In this document: positions 8,445 through 17,137 of the stretch, piece after piece
Layout of the letters: every line of letters begins with the position of its first letter
How positions within the stretch are numbered: position 1 is the stretch's first letter
Source of the DNA: Verrucomicrobiota bacterium
Lineage (GTDB): Bacteria; Verrucomicrobiota; Kiritimatiellia; RFP12; UBA1067
Direction of reading: 5' to 3'
Assembly (NCBI GenBank): GCA_022704145.1
Contig: JAKJGY010000010.1
Coordinates: 1-52,850, forward strand
Length of the DNA stretch: 52,850 bases
Translations under genes and position numbers: made by a program
The notes under the pieces: model-generated
Database searches by the model: none
What the model was told of the DNA's origin: nothing
What the model saw: only the letters and a program-made list of their open reading frames with translations

Positions 8445-8503
8445 TCTGAAACACGGGCAACGATACGGCCCGGCCCCCGCGCCGCGCGGCGCGAGGATTG
8501 CGG

Positions 8504-8532
8504 CTGACACCGCACCCCCGATCCGCTACACT
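8504..8532 (+). promoter_or_regulatory. candidate promoter for the beta-helix gene
   Basis: CTGACA (8504-8509) and TACACT (8527-8532) are separated by 17 bases, giving a good sigma70 match. Transcription would start near 8539, which rules out the in-frame GTG at 8498 and supports the ATG at 8567. Confidence 0.5.
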
Positions 8533-8566
8533 ACCGACAGAGATCATTAATCTGGGAGGTGTACGG

Positions 8567-10723
8567 ATGCGGCGTCTGATAGGGATAGGCTTTGTTCTGC
8601 TGGTCGGTGTGTCTGCGGCCCTGGCCGGCGGCGTCACGCGAATCTACGTGTCGCCCTCCGGCGACGACACCGCCTCAGGCTCCTGGTGGCGCCCGTTCGC
8701 CACATTCGGGCGCGCGCAGCAGGCGGTCGCCGCGGCGCGTGCGTCGCGGGACGCGCCCCCGCCCTCCTGTATTGAGGTGCTCTTCGCCGGCGGCGACTAC
8801 CTGCTGGAGGAGCCCCTCCTGCTGCGTCCCGAACACGGTGGCACCCCGGCCTGCCCGGTCGTCTACCGCGCGCGCGGCGCCACGCCTCCGGTCTTCAGCG
8901 GCGGGCGCGCGATCTCCGGCTGGACCGTCGGGCCGGACGGCGCCTGGCGTACGCATCTGCCGCAGGTGCAGGCCGGGCAGTGGGACTTCGCCCAGCTCTT
9001 CGTCAACGGCGAGCGCCGCTTCCGACCCCGCCTGCCCAAGCGCGGGTACTTCGTCACGGCTGGCGACTTCGAGAAGAACGACGCCGGCATCAACGGCTTC
9101 CTCTACCAGAGCAACGACGTCAGCGCCGCGTGGGCCAACCTCTCCGACATCGAGTTCCACGTGTTGCATGTCTGGTCGGCCTCGCGCATGCGCGCCGCCT
9201 CCATCGACCCCGCCGCCCGCGCGGTCAAGTTTCCGAAGACACGCCCCTTTAACGCCTACTGGTCGGACTTTAAGAATAGGCGCTACTGGGCCGAGAACGT
9301 GAAGGAGGCTTTCGGCACGCCGGGCGAGTGGTACCTGGATAAGCCCACCGGCACGCTCGCCTACATGCCGCTGCCTGGCGAGACGCCCGCGAACACACGC
9401 GTCGAGGCGCCGCGCCTGCCCCAGCTCCTGATCTTTCAGGGCTTCGAGAACCAGCCGCTCTCCCACCTGACCATGGAGGGCCTCGTCTTCCGCCAGTCGC
9501 AGTGGCTCACACCGCCGGAGGGTAACTTCACGCCGCAGGGCGAGATGAACATCCCCGCGGCGGTCGAGTTCGTCAACGCGCGCGGCGTCGGCCTGCTGCG
9601 CTGCGCCTTCACCCAGCTCGGCGGCTACGCCATGGGCTTCGGCCCCGGCGCGCACTCCAACACCGTGGCGCACTGCCTGATGACCGACCTCGGCGCGGGC
9701 GGCGTTAAGATCGGCCCGCCCTTCGTGGGCTACCGCATGGCCGAGGCGCCCAAGAACGTGCTCACCCCGGACGCGCCGGACGGCCTCGCCCAGACCACCT
9801 CCGCCATTACGGTATCCGACTGCCGCATCACCGGCGGCGGGCGACTCCACCCTGCCGCGCACGGCGTGTGGGTCGGCCACTCCTCGTTCAATCGTATCCT
9901 CAACAACGAGATCAGCGACCTCTACTACACCGCCGTGTCGCTCGGCTGGGTGTGGGGGTACGCCGAACCGTCGCGCGCGCACCACAACGAGGTCGCCTTC
10001 AACCGCATGCACCATATCGGACAGGGCGTGCTTTCCGACATGGGCGGTGTCTACACACTCGGACTTTCTCCGGGAACCACCGTCCATGACAATGTGATCC
10101 ACGACGTCTATGCCCATGACTACGGCGGCTGGGGCCTCTATACCGACGAGGGCTCCACCGGCATCCGCATGTGGAACAATCTCGTGTACAACGTCAAGAC
10201 CGGCGGCTTCCACCAGCACTACGGACGCGATAACGTGATAGAGAACAATATCTTCGCGAACTCCCTCAAAGACCAGGTCCAGCGTACGCGTGACGAGGAG
10301 CATATCTCCTTCTTCTTCCGTAACAACCTCGTCTACTGGGATAACGACGGCACGCTCCTCGGCAGCAACTGGAAAGGCGGCACGCGCGGCGAGAAGGACG
10401 GCAAGCCCACGCAGCATTATGAGCTGGGCCCCAACCTCTACTGGCACAGCACCGGCAAGCAGGAGATATTCCCCGGCAAGAAGACGCTCGCGCAGTGGCA
10501 GGCGGAGACCGGGCAGGACGCCGGCTCGCTTGTGGCCGATCCGCTCTTCGTAGCTCCCGCCGCCGGCGACTTCCGGCTCAAACCCGGCTCGCCCGCCGAC
10601 AGGGTCGGCTTCAAGCCCTTCGACACCGCCTCCGCCGGCCCGCGTGTCTCCGGCCGGCTGCCGCGCCTCGCCGCCCGTCCTGTGCCGACGATGTACGAGA
10701 CCCGCGCGCGGCTGGGGGACTAG
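8567..10723 (+). CDS. secreted right-handed beta-helix protein, GH141-like glycoside hydrolase
   Basis: A 718-residue exported protein. Residues 1-20 form a signal peptide ([19 protein letters not shown]). The opening [13 protein letters not shown], with [13 protein letters not shown] and [12 protein letters not shown], is the typical start of parallel beta-helix carbohydrate enzymes. [10 protein letters not shown] followed by [13 protein letters not shown] is the pattern I associate with family GH141 (fucosidase/xylanase group). Later repeats such as [19 protein letters not shown] and [20 protein letters not shown] are helix coils. No catalytic residues can be named with certainty, so activity on plant- or host-derived glycans is inference. 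The start is chosen from GGGAGGT at 8554-8560 and the signal peptide. The next genes, a GH16 enzyme and a GH28-type protein, support a role in polysaccharide breakdown. Confidence 0.75.
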   Translation: MRRLIGIGFVLLVGVSAALAGGVTRIYVSPSGDDTASGSWWRPFATFGRAQQAVAAARASRDAPPPSCIEVLFAGGDYLLEEPLLLRPEHGGTPACPVVYRARGATPPVFSGGRAISGWTVGPDGAWRTHLPQVQAGQWDFAQLFVNGERRFRPRLPKRGYFVTAGDFEKNDAGINGFLYQSNDVSAAWANLSDIEFHVLHVWSASRMRAASIDPAARAVKFPKTRPFNAYWSDFKNRRYWAENVKEAFGTPGEWYLDKPTGTLAYMPLPGETPANTRVEAPRLPQLLIFQGFENQPLSHLTMEGLVFRQSQWLTPPEGNFTPQGEMNIPAAVEFVNARGVGLLRCAFTQLGGYAMGFGPGAHSNTVAHCLMTDLGAGGVKIGPPFVGYRMAEAPKNVLTPDAPDGLAQTTSAITVSDCRITGGGRLHPAAHGVWVGHSSFNRILNNEISDLYYTAVSLGWVWGYAEPSRAHHNEVAFNRMHHIGQGVLSDMGGVYTLGLSPGTTVHDNVIHDVYAHDYGGWGLYTDEGSTGIRMWNNLVYNVKTGGFHQHYGRDNVIENNIFANSLKDQVQRTRDEEHISFFFRNNLVYWDNDGTLLGSNWKGGTRGEKDGKPTQHYELGPNLYWHSTGKQEIFPGKKTLAQWQAETGQDAGSLVADPLFVAPAAGDFRLKPGSPADRVGFKPFDTASAGPRVSGRLPRLAARPVPTMYETRARLGD

Positions 10724-11043
10724 CTCGGCCCGTCGCGGAAGAGGTCGCCACACGCGCCAAACGCCAGCCTTCCGGAGCCACAAAAAAATGTCCGCCACCG
10801 CCAATTCACTTCTCATGAGAAGTGAATTGGGAATCAATGCGTCTGGAAGGCCATCAACGCTCTGCCCGCAGAGCGTCGCGCGCCTGATTTTAGGCCCCCT
10901 CATTCCGATTACGGTGTCCATGACAGGCACGCAGCGGCAGGGCCGTCTGGCCTGCGCCGGCCGTTGCGGGACGAGACGGAGTTTGATAAGGTTGCGGCAC
11001 CGTGAGGCCGTCACGCCTCGACATACCCAACCAGAGAGAGGCT
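10724..11043. other. 320-base intergenic region with a perfect palindrome
   Basis: No gene is supported. The notable content is the 30-bp perfect palindrome at 10801-10830. Short open frames across it, such as one starting at 10644, are frame shadows of the end of the preceding gene plus the palindrome. A weak promoter-like TTGCGG (10964-10969) lies upstream of the GH16 gene. Confidence 0.6.
10801..10830. repeat. 30-bp perfect palindrome, copy 1
   Basis: The half-site CCAATTCACTTCTCA (10801-10815) is followed immediately by its exact reverse complement (10816-10830), with no spacer. An identical copy lies at 18798-18827. Flanking bases differ, so the conserved unit is the palindrome itself. 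It lies 78 bases after the stop of the beta-helix gene. Confidence 0.9.
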
Positions 11044-11880
11044 ATGAATAGGATGCCCCGCTACGGTGTGTGCCTAAAGGTACTTATTGCCGTGTCCTGC
11101 GTCTCAGCCGTTAAGGCCGAGGACGGAGGCGCGGCAACGGCTCCCCAGCCGTCCGAATGGAAGCTGGTGTGGTCGGACGAATTTAGCGGCGAGACACTGG
11201 ACAACACCAAATGGGCCCGCTGTCAGCGTGGTACGCCGGATTGGCAGAACACCATGTCCGGTGACCCGCGCCTGCTGAGAATCGAGGACGGCGTGCTGCG
11301 CCTGCTCGGAATCGCCAACGATGACAAAGAAAAGGATCCGGCCCCTTATCTGACGGCCGGCATCACCTCCGAGGGCCGCTTCGCCTTCACCTACGGCAAA
11401 GTCGATATCCGCGCACGGTTCAGAAGCGCACAAGGCGCTTGGCCCGCACTCTGGATGCTGGGGACGGAAGGCGGCTGGCCGGACAACGGGGAGATCGATC
11501 TGATGGAGCACCTGAACTTCGATGAGATCGTGTATCAGACGGTGCACTCCAAGTACACGCTGAAGATCGACAAGACCGGCATGCCCAAGAAGGGCGGCAC
11601 GGCCAAGATCAGACGCGACGAATGGAACACGTACGGGTGTGAGTGGAACGAAAATCAGATTGTCTTTCTGGTCAACGGCGAACCCACCCATACCTATCCG
11701 CGTGTGCCGGAGAAGGGCAGCGCGCAATGGCCTTTCAAACAGCCCTTCTATTTCATCCTCTCGATGCAGATCGGGGGCGGATGGGTCAATGGCTCGGGCC
11801 CGACCAATCCCGCGCACTATCCCGCCTGGATGGAAATCGATTGGATCCGCGTGTGGCAGCGGACGAACCCAGTCAAATAA
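11044..11880 (+). CDS. secreted GH16 family glycoside hydrolase (beta-glucanase type)
   Basis: A 278-residue exported endo-hydrolase of the GH16 jellyroll family, which cuts beta-1,3/1,4-glucans, laminarin or related galactans. A signal peptide occupies about residues 1-24. The domain begins WKLVWSDEFSGETLDNTKW, a family hallmark. The catalytic motif ExDxxE is present as EIDLMEH, with nucleophile Glu150, Asp152 and acid/base Glu155. W-rich substrate strands include GAWPALWMLG, and the C-terminus is MEIDWIRVWQR. The start at 11044 follows an AGAGAGAGG run. The stop is only six bases before the RCC1-GH28 gene, so the two are very likely one transcript. Exact substrate cannot be set from sequence; laminarinase-type specificity is the most common for this branch. 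Confidence 0.93.
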   Translation: MNRMPRYGVCLKVLIAVSCVSAVKAEDGGAATAPQPSEWKLVWSDEFSGETLDNTKWARCQRGTPDWQNTMSGDPRLLRIEDGVLRLLGIANDDKEKDPAPYLTAGITSEGRFAFTYGKVDIRARFRSAQGAWPALWMLGTEGGWPDNGEIDLMEHLNFDEIVYQTVHSKYTLKIDKTGMPKKGGTAKIRRDEWNTYGCEWNENQIVFLVNGEPTHTYPRVPEKGSAQWPFKQPFYFILSMQIGGGWVNGSGPTNPAHYPAWMEIDWIRVWQRTNPVK

Positions 11881-11886
11881 CACACC

Positions 11887-14844
11887 ATGAAACCTCTGCT
11901 CCTGTCACTGGCCGTCTTCACTGCGGGCGCGGTGCGCGCGGCCGACCTCGCGGCGGGCTGGACCCACTCAGTCGCCCTGCAGGAGGGCCGCGTCTGGGCC
12001 TGGGGCGATAACGCCTATGGCCAGCTCGGCCAGCCCGACGCCGGCCGCACGCTCCGGCCGCGGCCCGTGTCGGGCGTCACCGGCGCGGTCGCCGTGGCCG
12101 CCTCATGGCACACGCTGGCGCTGACCGCCGACGGCCGCGTCTACGCCTGGGGCCGCAACACGTACGGGCAGCTCGGCAACGGCCGCTTCGGCCTCGATGC
12201 GCGCGAGGCCACGCCGGCGCGAGTCAAGGGACTTGAGAACGTCGCCGCCATCTCCGCCGGCTGGGACCACAGCCTGGCCCTGACGCGCGACGGCCGCGTC
12301 TACGCCTGGGGCGGCCGCTCACACGGCCAGCTCGGCGACGGCGTCCGCGCGACCGGCCGCCCGCTTGCGACGCCGCACCCCGTATCGGGAGTGGAGGGCG
12401 TTGCGGCGATCGCGGCCGGCGGCCAGCATTCGCTCGCACTGACGCGCGACGGCCGGGTGTTCGCCTGGGGCAGCAACTGGAACGGCCAGCTCGGCGACGG
12501 CCGCAGCGGCGCCGGCACGCACAGCGCCGCGCCGCTGCCGGTGTCCGCCCCCGACGGCAAGGGCGCGCTCACCGGTGTCGTCGCGATCGCCGCAGGCGCC
12601 TTGCACAGCGCGGCGGTCATGGCTGACGGCCGCCTGTTCGTCTGGGGCTACAACGGTACCGGGCAGGTACCGGAGGGCTCACGCGGCGGCTTCTGGGAAG
12701 GCAAGGGCCCGCGCGATGTGACGCGGCCGACGCCCGCCCTGGGCGGCGGCAAAAACAAGGCTGCGCGCACGGACGTGACGGGCGCGACGGCCGGCTTCGA
12801 GTCGACGGTCGCGCTGACCCGCGCGGGCGAGGCGCTGGCCGCAGGCTGGAGCATGTACGGCGAGCTGGGCGCGGGCTCAACCGGCGGCGGCAACCGCGAC
12901 ACGCTCGGGCCGGTGCTCACCGGGCGTCAGATCACCTGGGACCCGCCGCGCGCCGGAACCTGGCGGCCGGAGCTGGCCTACCGCTATACCGACCGGGGCC
13001 ATACGGCGGCAGGCGTCAAGGATCTGGAGCTGGCCGACGCCTTTGCCGGCCCGCCCCTCGTCGCGGGCCCGGCGGCCGCCTCCGGCATACGGAGCGCGCG
13101 CCTCAGCCGGAATGCGAACCATGTCGAGGTGGTGGCCGAGCTGACCTATCCCGCTCAAGCCGTTGTCGGCCGACCGGTCGAGTTCCTGCTGACGCGCCTG
13201 CTGTTCGGGTCGCACGAGGGCGACGATGATTTCGCGACGCACGTCCGGCTCAGGTGGTGCTGCGACGAGAGCGGCGAGAGGGTCGAGGTCCCGCTTGAGC
13301 TGGGCGAGCGCGCGAGCCTGCTGCCGCCGCTGGGCGATATCGTCGCCGCGGCGTCCGGTGCGCACCACACCTTGGCCCGCGACCGCTCCGGCGCGCTCTG
13401 GGTCTGGGGCCACAACGGCTTCGGCCAACTCGGCGACGGCACCGCCGCCGACGGCGCGGTGGCGCATAGGCTGCCGCCGTTCGACGCGGCGGCCCGGCCG
13501 TTGCCGCCTGCGGCGCGCAAGCCTACGCCGCGCGAGGCGGCACCGCCACCGGCCGACGCTGTCAACGTGCGGCAGCAGGGCGCGTCCGGTGACGGCCTCA
13601 CACTCGACCAGGCGGCGCTGCAGGCGGCGATCGACGCAGTCGCGAAGAAGGGCGGCGGTACGGTCTGGCTGCCGCCAGGCGCCTACCGCACCGGCACGCT
13701 GGAACTGCGCGACGGCGTGCGGCTCCACCTCAGCGCCGGCGCCACGCTCCTCGCCTCGGGCAACCGCGAGCACTTTCTCAAGCCGGCGCTGCTCTGCGCC
13801 GAGGGCGTGCGCCATGTCGCGATCACCGGGCAGGGCGTGCTGGACGGTCAGGGACGCTTCGTCGGCGCGCGCGACCGTAGGCATTATGTGATCCTCATGG
13901 AGAACTGCCGCGACGTGCGGGTCGAGGGCGTCAGCACGGTCAACTCCGGCTCGTGGACCCAGCACTATATCCGCTGTCTCGGCCTGGAGATCCTTGGCGT
14001 CACCGTGCGCAGTCTGCTGCCGGGACGCAACAACGACGGCATCGACCTTTCCGGCTGCGAGGACGTGCGCATCGAAGGCTGTACCGTGATCTCCGACGAC
14101 GACGCGATCGTCATCAAGAGCCAGAGCGCCGACCGCGTGAACCGCAACATCCGCGTGCTCGGCAACACCTGCTACACCTTCCGCGGCGCGTTCAAGCTCG
14201 GCACCGAGACGCGCGCCGCCTACGCGGACATCCTCTGCCGCGACCTCACCAGCTACGGCGCGAAGGCGATCGAGCTGTATTCGGTCGACGGCTCGGAGAT
14301 CGCCGGCGTGACCGTCGAGAACGTCCGCGCGCATGACGCGCTCATGGCGCTCAACATCCGCCTCGGCGCGCGGCTGCGCCCCTCTTACTGGGACAAGGGG
14401 CTGACGCCGAAGGTCGGCTTCCTGCGCGACCTGCGCGTGAGCGGCCTTACGGCGGACATCGCCTACCGCTCGTGGCGCGAGATTCTGCTGGAGCATGACA
14501 TCCCCGACGCCGAGTGGGCCACGGGGCGTCCCGAGACGCCGTACGACAGTTGCGTGTCCGGTCTGCCCGGCCATCCGGTCGAGAACGTGATGATCGAAAA
14601 CGTGGCCGTGCGCGTACCCGGCGGCGTCCGGCAGGTGCCCGACGCGGCGACGCTGCCTGAGAGGCCCGAGGCCTATCCTCACGGCGGCAACTTCGGCACG
14701 CTGCCAGCCTACGGGCTCTTCGTGCGCCATGCGCGCAACGTGAACGTGAGGAATGCGCGCTTCGCGACGGAGCAGCCGGACGCGCGCCCGCCGCTCGCCT
14801 CGTTCGACGCGGTGGGGCTTGTGACGGAAGGCGTAAAACCGTAG
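11887..14844 (+). CDS. secreted RCC1-repeat protein fused to a GH28-like polygalacturonase domain
   Basis: A 985-residue exported protein. After an 18-residue signal peptide come at least five RCC1 blades (residues 20-330), each with GWxHSxAL and VxAWGxNxxGQLG. A non-repeat insert follows (about 340-480), then one more blade (GAHHTLARDRSGALWVWGHN). From residue 558 (VNVRQQGASGDG) starts a parallel beta-helix of the GH28 polygalacturonase family: LQAAIDAVAKKGGGTVWLPPG, GVLDGQGRF, RNNDGIDL and SDDDAIVIKS. These supply the Asp residues of the catalytic centre, but the GHG motif is replaced by RGAFKLGT. The RCC1 propeller may bind glycan or anchor the enzyme. It is co-transcribed with the GH16 gene six bases upstream and followed by yceH ten bases downstream. 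Confidence 0.85.
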   Translation: MKPLLLSLAVFTAGAVRAADLAAGWTHSVALQEGRVWAWGDNAYGQLGQPDAGRTLRPRPVSGVTGAVAVAASWHTLALTADGRVYAWGRNTYGQLGNGRFGLDAREATPARVKGLENVAAISAGWDHSLALTRDGRVYAWGGRSHGQLGDGVRATGRPLATPHPVSGVEGVAAIAAGGQHSLALTRDGRVFAWGSNWNGQLGDGRSGAGTHSAAPLPVSAPDGKGALTGVVAIAAGALHSAAVMADGRLFVWGYNGTGQVPEGSRGGFWEGKGPRDVTRPTPALGGGKNKAARTDVTGATAGFESTVALTRAGEALAAGWSMYGELGAGSTGGGNRDTLGPVLTGRQITWDPPRAGTWRPELAYRYTDRGHTAAGVKDLELADAFAGPPLVAGPAAASGIRSARLSRNANHVEVVAELTYPAQAVVGRPVEFLLTRLLFGSHEGDDDFATHVRLRWCCDESGERVEVPLELGERASLLPPLGDIVAAASGAHHTLARDRSGALWVWGHNGFGQLGDGTAADGAVAHRLPPFDAAARPLPPAARKPTPREAAPPPADAVNVRQQGASGDGLTLDQAALQAAIDAVAKKGGGTVWLPPGAYRTGTLELRDGVRLHLSAGATLLASGNREHFLKPALLCAEGVRHVAITGQGVLDGQGRFVGARDRRHYVILMENCRDVRVEGVSTVNSGSWTQHYIRCLGLEILGVTVRSLLPGRNNDGIDLSGCEDVRIEGCTVISDDDAIVIKSQSADRVNRNIRVLGNTCYTFRGAFKLGTETRAAYADILCRDLTSYGAKAIELYSVDGSEIAGVTVENVRAHDALMALNIRLGARLRPSYWDKGLTPKVGFLRDLRVSGLTADIAYRSWREILLEHDIPDAEWATGRPETPYDSCVSGLPGHPVENVMIENVAVRVPGGVRQVPDAATLPERPEAYPHGGNFGTLPAYGLFVRHARNVNVRNARFATEQPDARPPLASFDAVGLVTEGVKP

Positions 14845-14854
14845 GAGTCAAACG

Positions 14855-15541
14855 ATGGATCATGAGTTGTCTCTTCCCCCGCTGACCGTAATGGAGGTCC
14901 GCATCCTCGGTGCGCTGATCGAGAAGGAGGTCACGACACCCGAGTACTATCCGCTGACGCTCAACGCGCTGCTCGCGGCCTGCTGCCAGAAGAACAACCG
15001 CGCGCCGGTTCTCTCGCTTGACGACGACACGCTCGCGTGCGGCATCGTCGCGCTTCAGGACAAGGGCCTGCTGGAGTCCTTCGCCGGCGCGGGCGCCCGC
15101 GCCCTCAAGTACCGCGAGCGTCTCTGCGCGCGCCTCGCCCTCAAGCCGGACGAGCGCGCCGTGCTCTGCGAGCTGCTGCTGCGAGGCCCGCAGACGCTTG
15201 GCGAGCTACGTACCCGCGCCGAACGTATGTGCCCGTTCGCCTCGGTGGAGGAGGTGCAGGCCGCCCTCGCCCGCCTCGCCGCGCGACCCGACGGCCCGCT
15301 CGTCACAGAGCTGCCGCGCCAGCCCGGCCAGAAGGAGGTGCGCTTTGCCCACCTGCTCGGCGATCAGCCGCCTGCGGACGAGGCGCCGCACGGCGCCGAG
15401 CCGCCGCCGCCCCCCGCGCTCGCCGCGGCCCGCAGCGAGGCCGCGCGTGCGGCCGGGCTGGAGGCGCGCATCACGGCGCTGGAAAGCGAAATTGCGGAAC
15501 TGAAGGCCGTTTTCGCGACGTTCAAGGCGCAGTTCGAGTAG
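14855..15541 (+). CDS. yceH: YceH/UPF0502 (DUF480) family protein
   Basis: A 228-residue cytoplasmic protein of the YceH family, which folds as tandem winged-helix domains; its function is not established. It follows the family pattern closely: LTVMEVRILGALIEKEVTTPEYYPLTLNAL, the CCQKNNRAPV segment, LLLRGPQTLGELRTRAERM and LARLAARPDGPLVTEL. The C-terminal third is Ala/Pro-rich and ends in a predicted coiled coil (ARITALESEIAELKAVF) as in the E. coli protein. GGAG at 14844-14847 precedes the start, which is only ten bases after the RCC1-GH28 stop. Read-through is possible, though the gene is functionally unrelated to glycan degradation. Confidence 0.9.
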   Translation: MDHELSLPPLTVMEVRILGALIEKEVTTPEYYPLTLNALLAACCQKNNRAPVLSLDDDTLACGIVALQDKGLLESFAGAGARALKYRERLCARLALKPDERAVLCELLLRGPQTLGELRTRAERMCPFASVEEVQAALARLAARPDGPLVTELPRQPGQKEVRFAHLLGDQPPADEAPHGAEPPPPPALAAARSEAARAAGLEARITALESEIAELKAVFATFKAQFE

Positions 15542-15598
15542 GAATAGACCTTCTTGTCCGCCCGTTTTGCGACTCAGGGCATACGCTTCTTCATATTC

Positions 15599-15618
15599 CC
15601 ACACCTCTGGAGGTGTGG
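15599..15618. repeat. 20-bp near-perfect palindromic hairpin after yceH
   Basis: CCACACCTC (15599-15607) and GAGGTGTGG (15610-15618) pair around TG. Directly after it a second small stem, ACGCC (15622-15626) with GGCGT (15630-15634), follows. No T tract, so factor-independent termination is uncertain. Confidence 0.5.
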
Positions 15619-15733
15619 CAAACGCCTGTGGCGTGTTCCGTTTTCGGCAGCGCGAACGGGAGCGGGTCAGGAGCGGTTGTGCGCAGAGCGTGGATATGCG
15701 CCGCGTTTCACACGAAGGAACAATTTGCCCACC

Positions 15734-15766
15734 AGCCAGTAGCCCGTGTTGTACTGGCTACTGGCT
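15734..15766. repeat. 10-bp inverted repeat with 13-base spacer
   Basis: AGCCAGTAGC (15734-15743) is repeated in inverted form as GCTACTGGCT (15757-15766). Inside it, the short unit TACTGGC also repeats directly (15752-15758 and 15759-15765), so the element combines direct and inverted copies, as small dispersed intergenic repeats often do. Confidence 0.5.
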
Positions 15767-15885
15767 AGCGGGGTCGAGACTGTGTCCCGAAACGCGTCTC
15801 ATGCGGATTGCGACAGTCTCGTGCGGGAGCGTTGACGGCCCCGCTCCCTTCCGGTAAGCTGAAGTCACTATAAGGAGGACTCCTC

Positions 15886-16758
15886 ATGCACATGCACCGA
15901 CGTCTGTTCGCCTGTTCCGCTCTTCTTTCGTTAACAATATCGCTGCTTGCGGCTGAGCCTGTCGGAACGAGCCCGTCATTCAAAGGCCCCGTGGGGCTGC
16001 AGCTCTATTCCTTGCGGAACCAGATCAAAGAACAGGGCGCCTCCGCGCTGGATTTTGTCAAGCAGCAGGGCTTTGTCGAGGTCGAGATCGGTCTGGAAAG
16101 CCATTACGGCCTGAGCGCGGAGGCCATGAAGGAGGCCCTCGACGCGCGCGGCCTCAAGCCGATCGCGGCCCTCGCCAGTCTCGACTTCTTCCTGAAGCAG
16201 ACTGACAAGGCCGTCGCCGAGGCCCGGCGTTTCGGTGTCCGGTATGTCGGTGTGGCCTGGGCGCCTCACAAGAAGCCTTTGGACGAGCAGCAGGTTCTGA
16301 GCATCGCCGAGGGCTTCAATCAGGCGGGCAAGCTGCTCAAGGCTCACGGGCTCCAGTTCTTCTACCACAACCACGGGTTCGAGTTCGTGCCGCATCAGGA
16401 CGGCACCCTGTTCGACCTGCTCGTGCAGAAGACCGACCCCGACCTCGTCAAGTTCGAGATGGACGTGCTGTGGACGATCCACCCCGGGCAGGATCCGGTC
16501 GCGCTGCTGAAGAAATACCCGAACCGGTGGGCGCTGATGCATCTGAAGGATCTGCGTAAGGGGGTCAAGGGCGACCTTAGCGGCGGCACGGCGCTTGAGA
16601 ACGACGTGGCGCTCGGCAGCGGGCAGGCCGACTACCCGGCGATTCTGAAGGCCGCCCAGGAGATCGGCGTCAAACACTACTTCATCGAGGACGAGAGCCC
16701 GGTCGTGCTGGAGCAGATCCCGGTGAGCCTGAAGTACCTTTCGACCGTGACGTTCTGA
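15886..16758 (+). CDS. exported sugar phosphate isomerase/epimerase-like TIM-barrel protein
   Basis: A 290-residue protein of the AP-endonuclease-2-type TIM-barrel superfamily, which includes xylose isomerase-like and inosose dehydratase-like enzymes. A signal peptide (about residues 1-23, LFACSALLSLTISLLAAEP) sends it to the periplasm. The barrel opens with VGLQLYSLRNQI and contains the metal-site pattern HNHGFEF (about 152-158), FEMDVLWTIHPG and LMHLKDL, which place His, Glu and Asp residues at the mouth. Secreted members of this group are frequent in PVC and Bacteroidota genomes beside sugar dehydrogenases. The reaction is unknown; keto-sugar isomerisation is inferred. AAGGAGG lies at 15870-15876. 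It stands alone, with no co-directional partner closer than the toxin-antitoxin pair. Confidence 0.85.
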   Translation: MHMHRRLFACSALLSLTISLLAAEPVGTSPSFKGPVGLQLYSLRNQIKEQGASALDFVKQQGFVEVEIGLESHYGLSAEAMKEALDARGLKPIAALASLDFFLKQTDKAVAEARRFGVRYVGVAWAPHKKPLDEQQVLSIAEGFNQAGKLLKAHGLQFFYHNHGFEFVPHQDGTLFDLLVQKTDPDLVKFEMDVLWTIHPGQDPVALLKKYPNRWALMHLKDLRKGVKGDLSGGTALENDVALGSGQADYPAILKAAQEIGVKHYFIEDESPVVLEQIPVSLKYLSTVTF

Positions 16759-16818
16759 TCCGACGCCGCCCCCGACCTTGATGCCGGGCCGCCCCGTTTG
16801 TGTGTTTCCGGTTTTCTG

Positions 16819-16865
16819 TTGCGCACAGCGACAGCCTGTTATACATTATCGGAGACGGTATAACA
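16819..16865 (+). promoter_or_regulatory. promoter and operator of the AbrB/PIN toxin-antitoxin pair
   Basis: TTGCGC (16819-16824) and TACATT (16842-16847) are separated by 17 bases. The perfect inverted repeat TGTTATAC (16837-16844) / GTATAACA (16858-16865), with a 13-base spacer, overlaps the -10 element and the start site. That is the expected place for autorepression by the AbrB-type antitoxin just downstream. Confidence 0.65.
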
Positions 16866-16879
16866 AACAGGAGATGGGT

Positions 16880-17137
16880 ATGGTGACCGCAACAGTTTCG
16901 GCCAAGGGCTGGATTGTCATCCCAGCTAAAGAGCGGCGTGACTTCGGTATCGCGCCAGGGACACAGGTTGTGATCCGAAGGGACGGGGACGCCCTCCGCC
17001 TGACACCGGCGACGCCTGATCCCATCGCGAAGGCGTACGGCCTGTTGTCGGGCGGCAAGAGTCTTTCCGCTTCGCTGCTGACCGAGCGTGAGAAGGAGAT
17101 GAAGTGTGAAGAAGCGCGGTTGCTCGCTTGGCGGTAA
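16880..17137 (+). CDS. AbrB/MazE-type (SpoVT-AbrB fold) antitoxin
   Basis: An 85-residue DNA-binding antitoxin. VTATVSAKGWIVIPAKERRDFGIAPGTQVVIRRDGDALRLTP is the swapped-hairpin AbrB domain in form (residues 1-45), with the typical KGWIVIP strand and LGI-PGT-like turn. The C-terminal 40 residues (SASLLTEREKEMKCEEARLL) would wrap around the PIN toxin and block its active site. I chose ATG 16880 because GGAG at 16870-16873 is six bases upstream; ATG 16874 would leave no spacing. The stop codon lies 32 bases inside the toxin gene, so translation is coupled. The inverted repeat at 16837-16865 is the likely self-regulation site. Family and pairing are clear; the named subtype is not. Confidence 0.88.
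   Translation: MVTATVSAKGWIVIPAKERRDFGIAPGTQVVIRRDGDALRLTPATPDPIAKAYGLLSGGKSLSASLLTEREKEMKCEEARLLAWR

Larger units (their letters stand above)
15542..15885. other. 344-base intergenic region with three inverted repeats
   Basis: No gene is supported. It contains perfect hairpins at 15599-15618 and 15622-15634 and a longer inverted repeat at 15734-15766. The hairpins lie 58 bases after the yceH stop and may act as its terminator, though without a T tract. AAGGAGG at 15870-15876 is the ribosome site of the next gene. Confidence 0.55.

Noticed and set aside
8675..11014. A 779-residue leftward open frame
   Set aside because: It lies opposite the beta-helix gene, which has a signal peptide, promoter and family motifs. 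The long frame is an effect of high G+C codon use and runs through the palindrome.
10644..11051. A 135-residue frame across palindrome copy 1
   Set aside because: It begins within the beta-helix gene in another frame and owes its length to the palindrome, which reads without stops on both strands.
12877..14730. A 617-residue leftward open frame
   Set aside because: Shadow of the RCC1-GH28 gene, with low-complexity composition and no motif.
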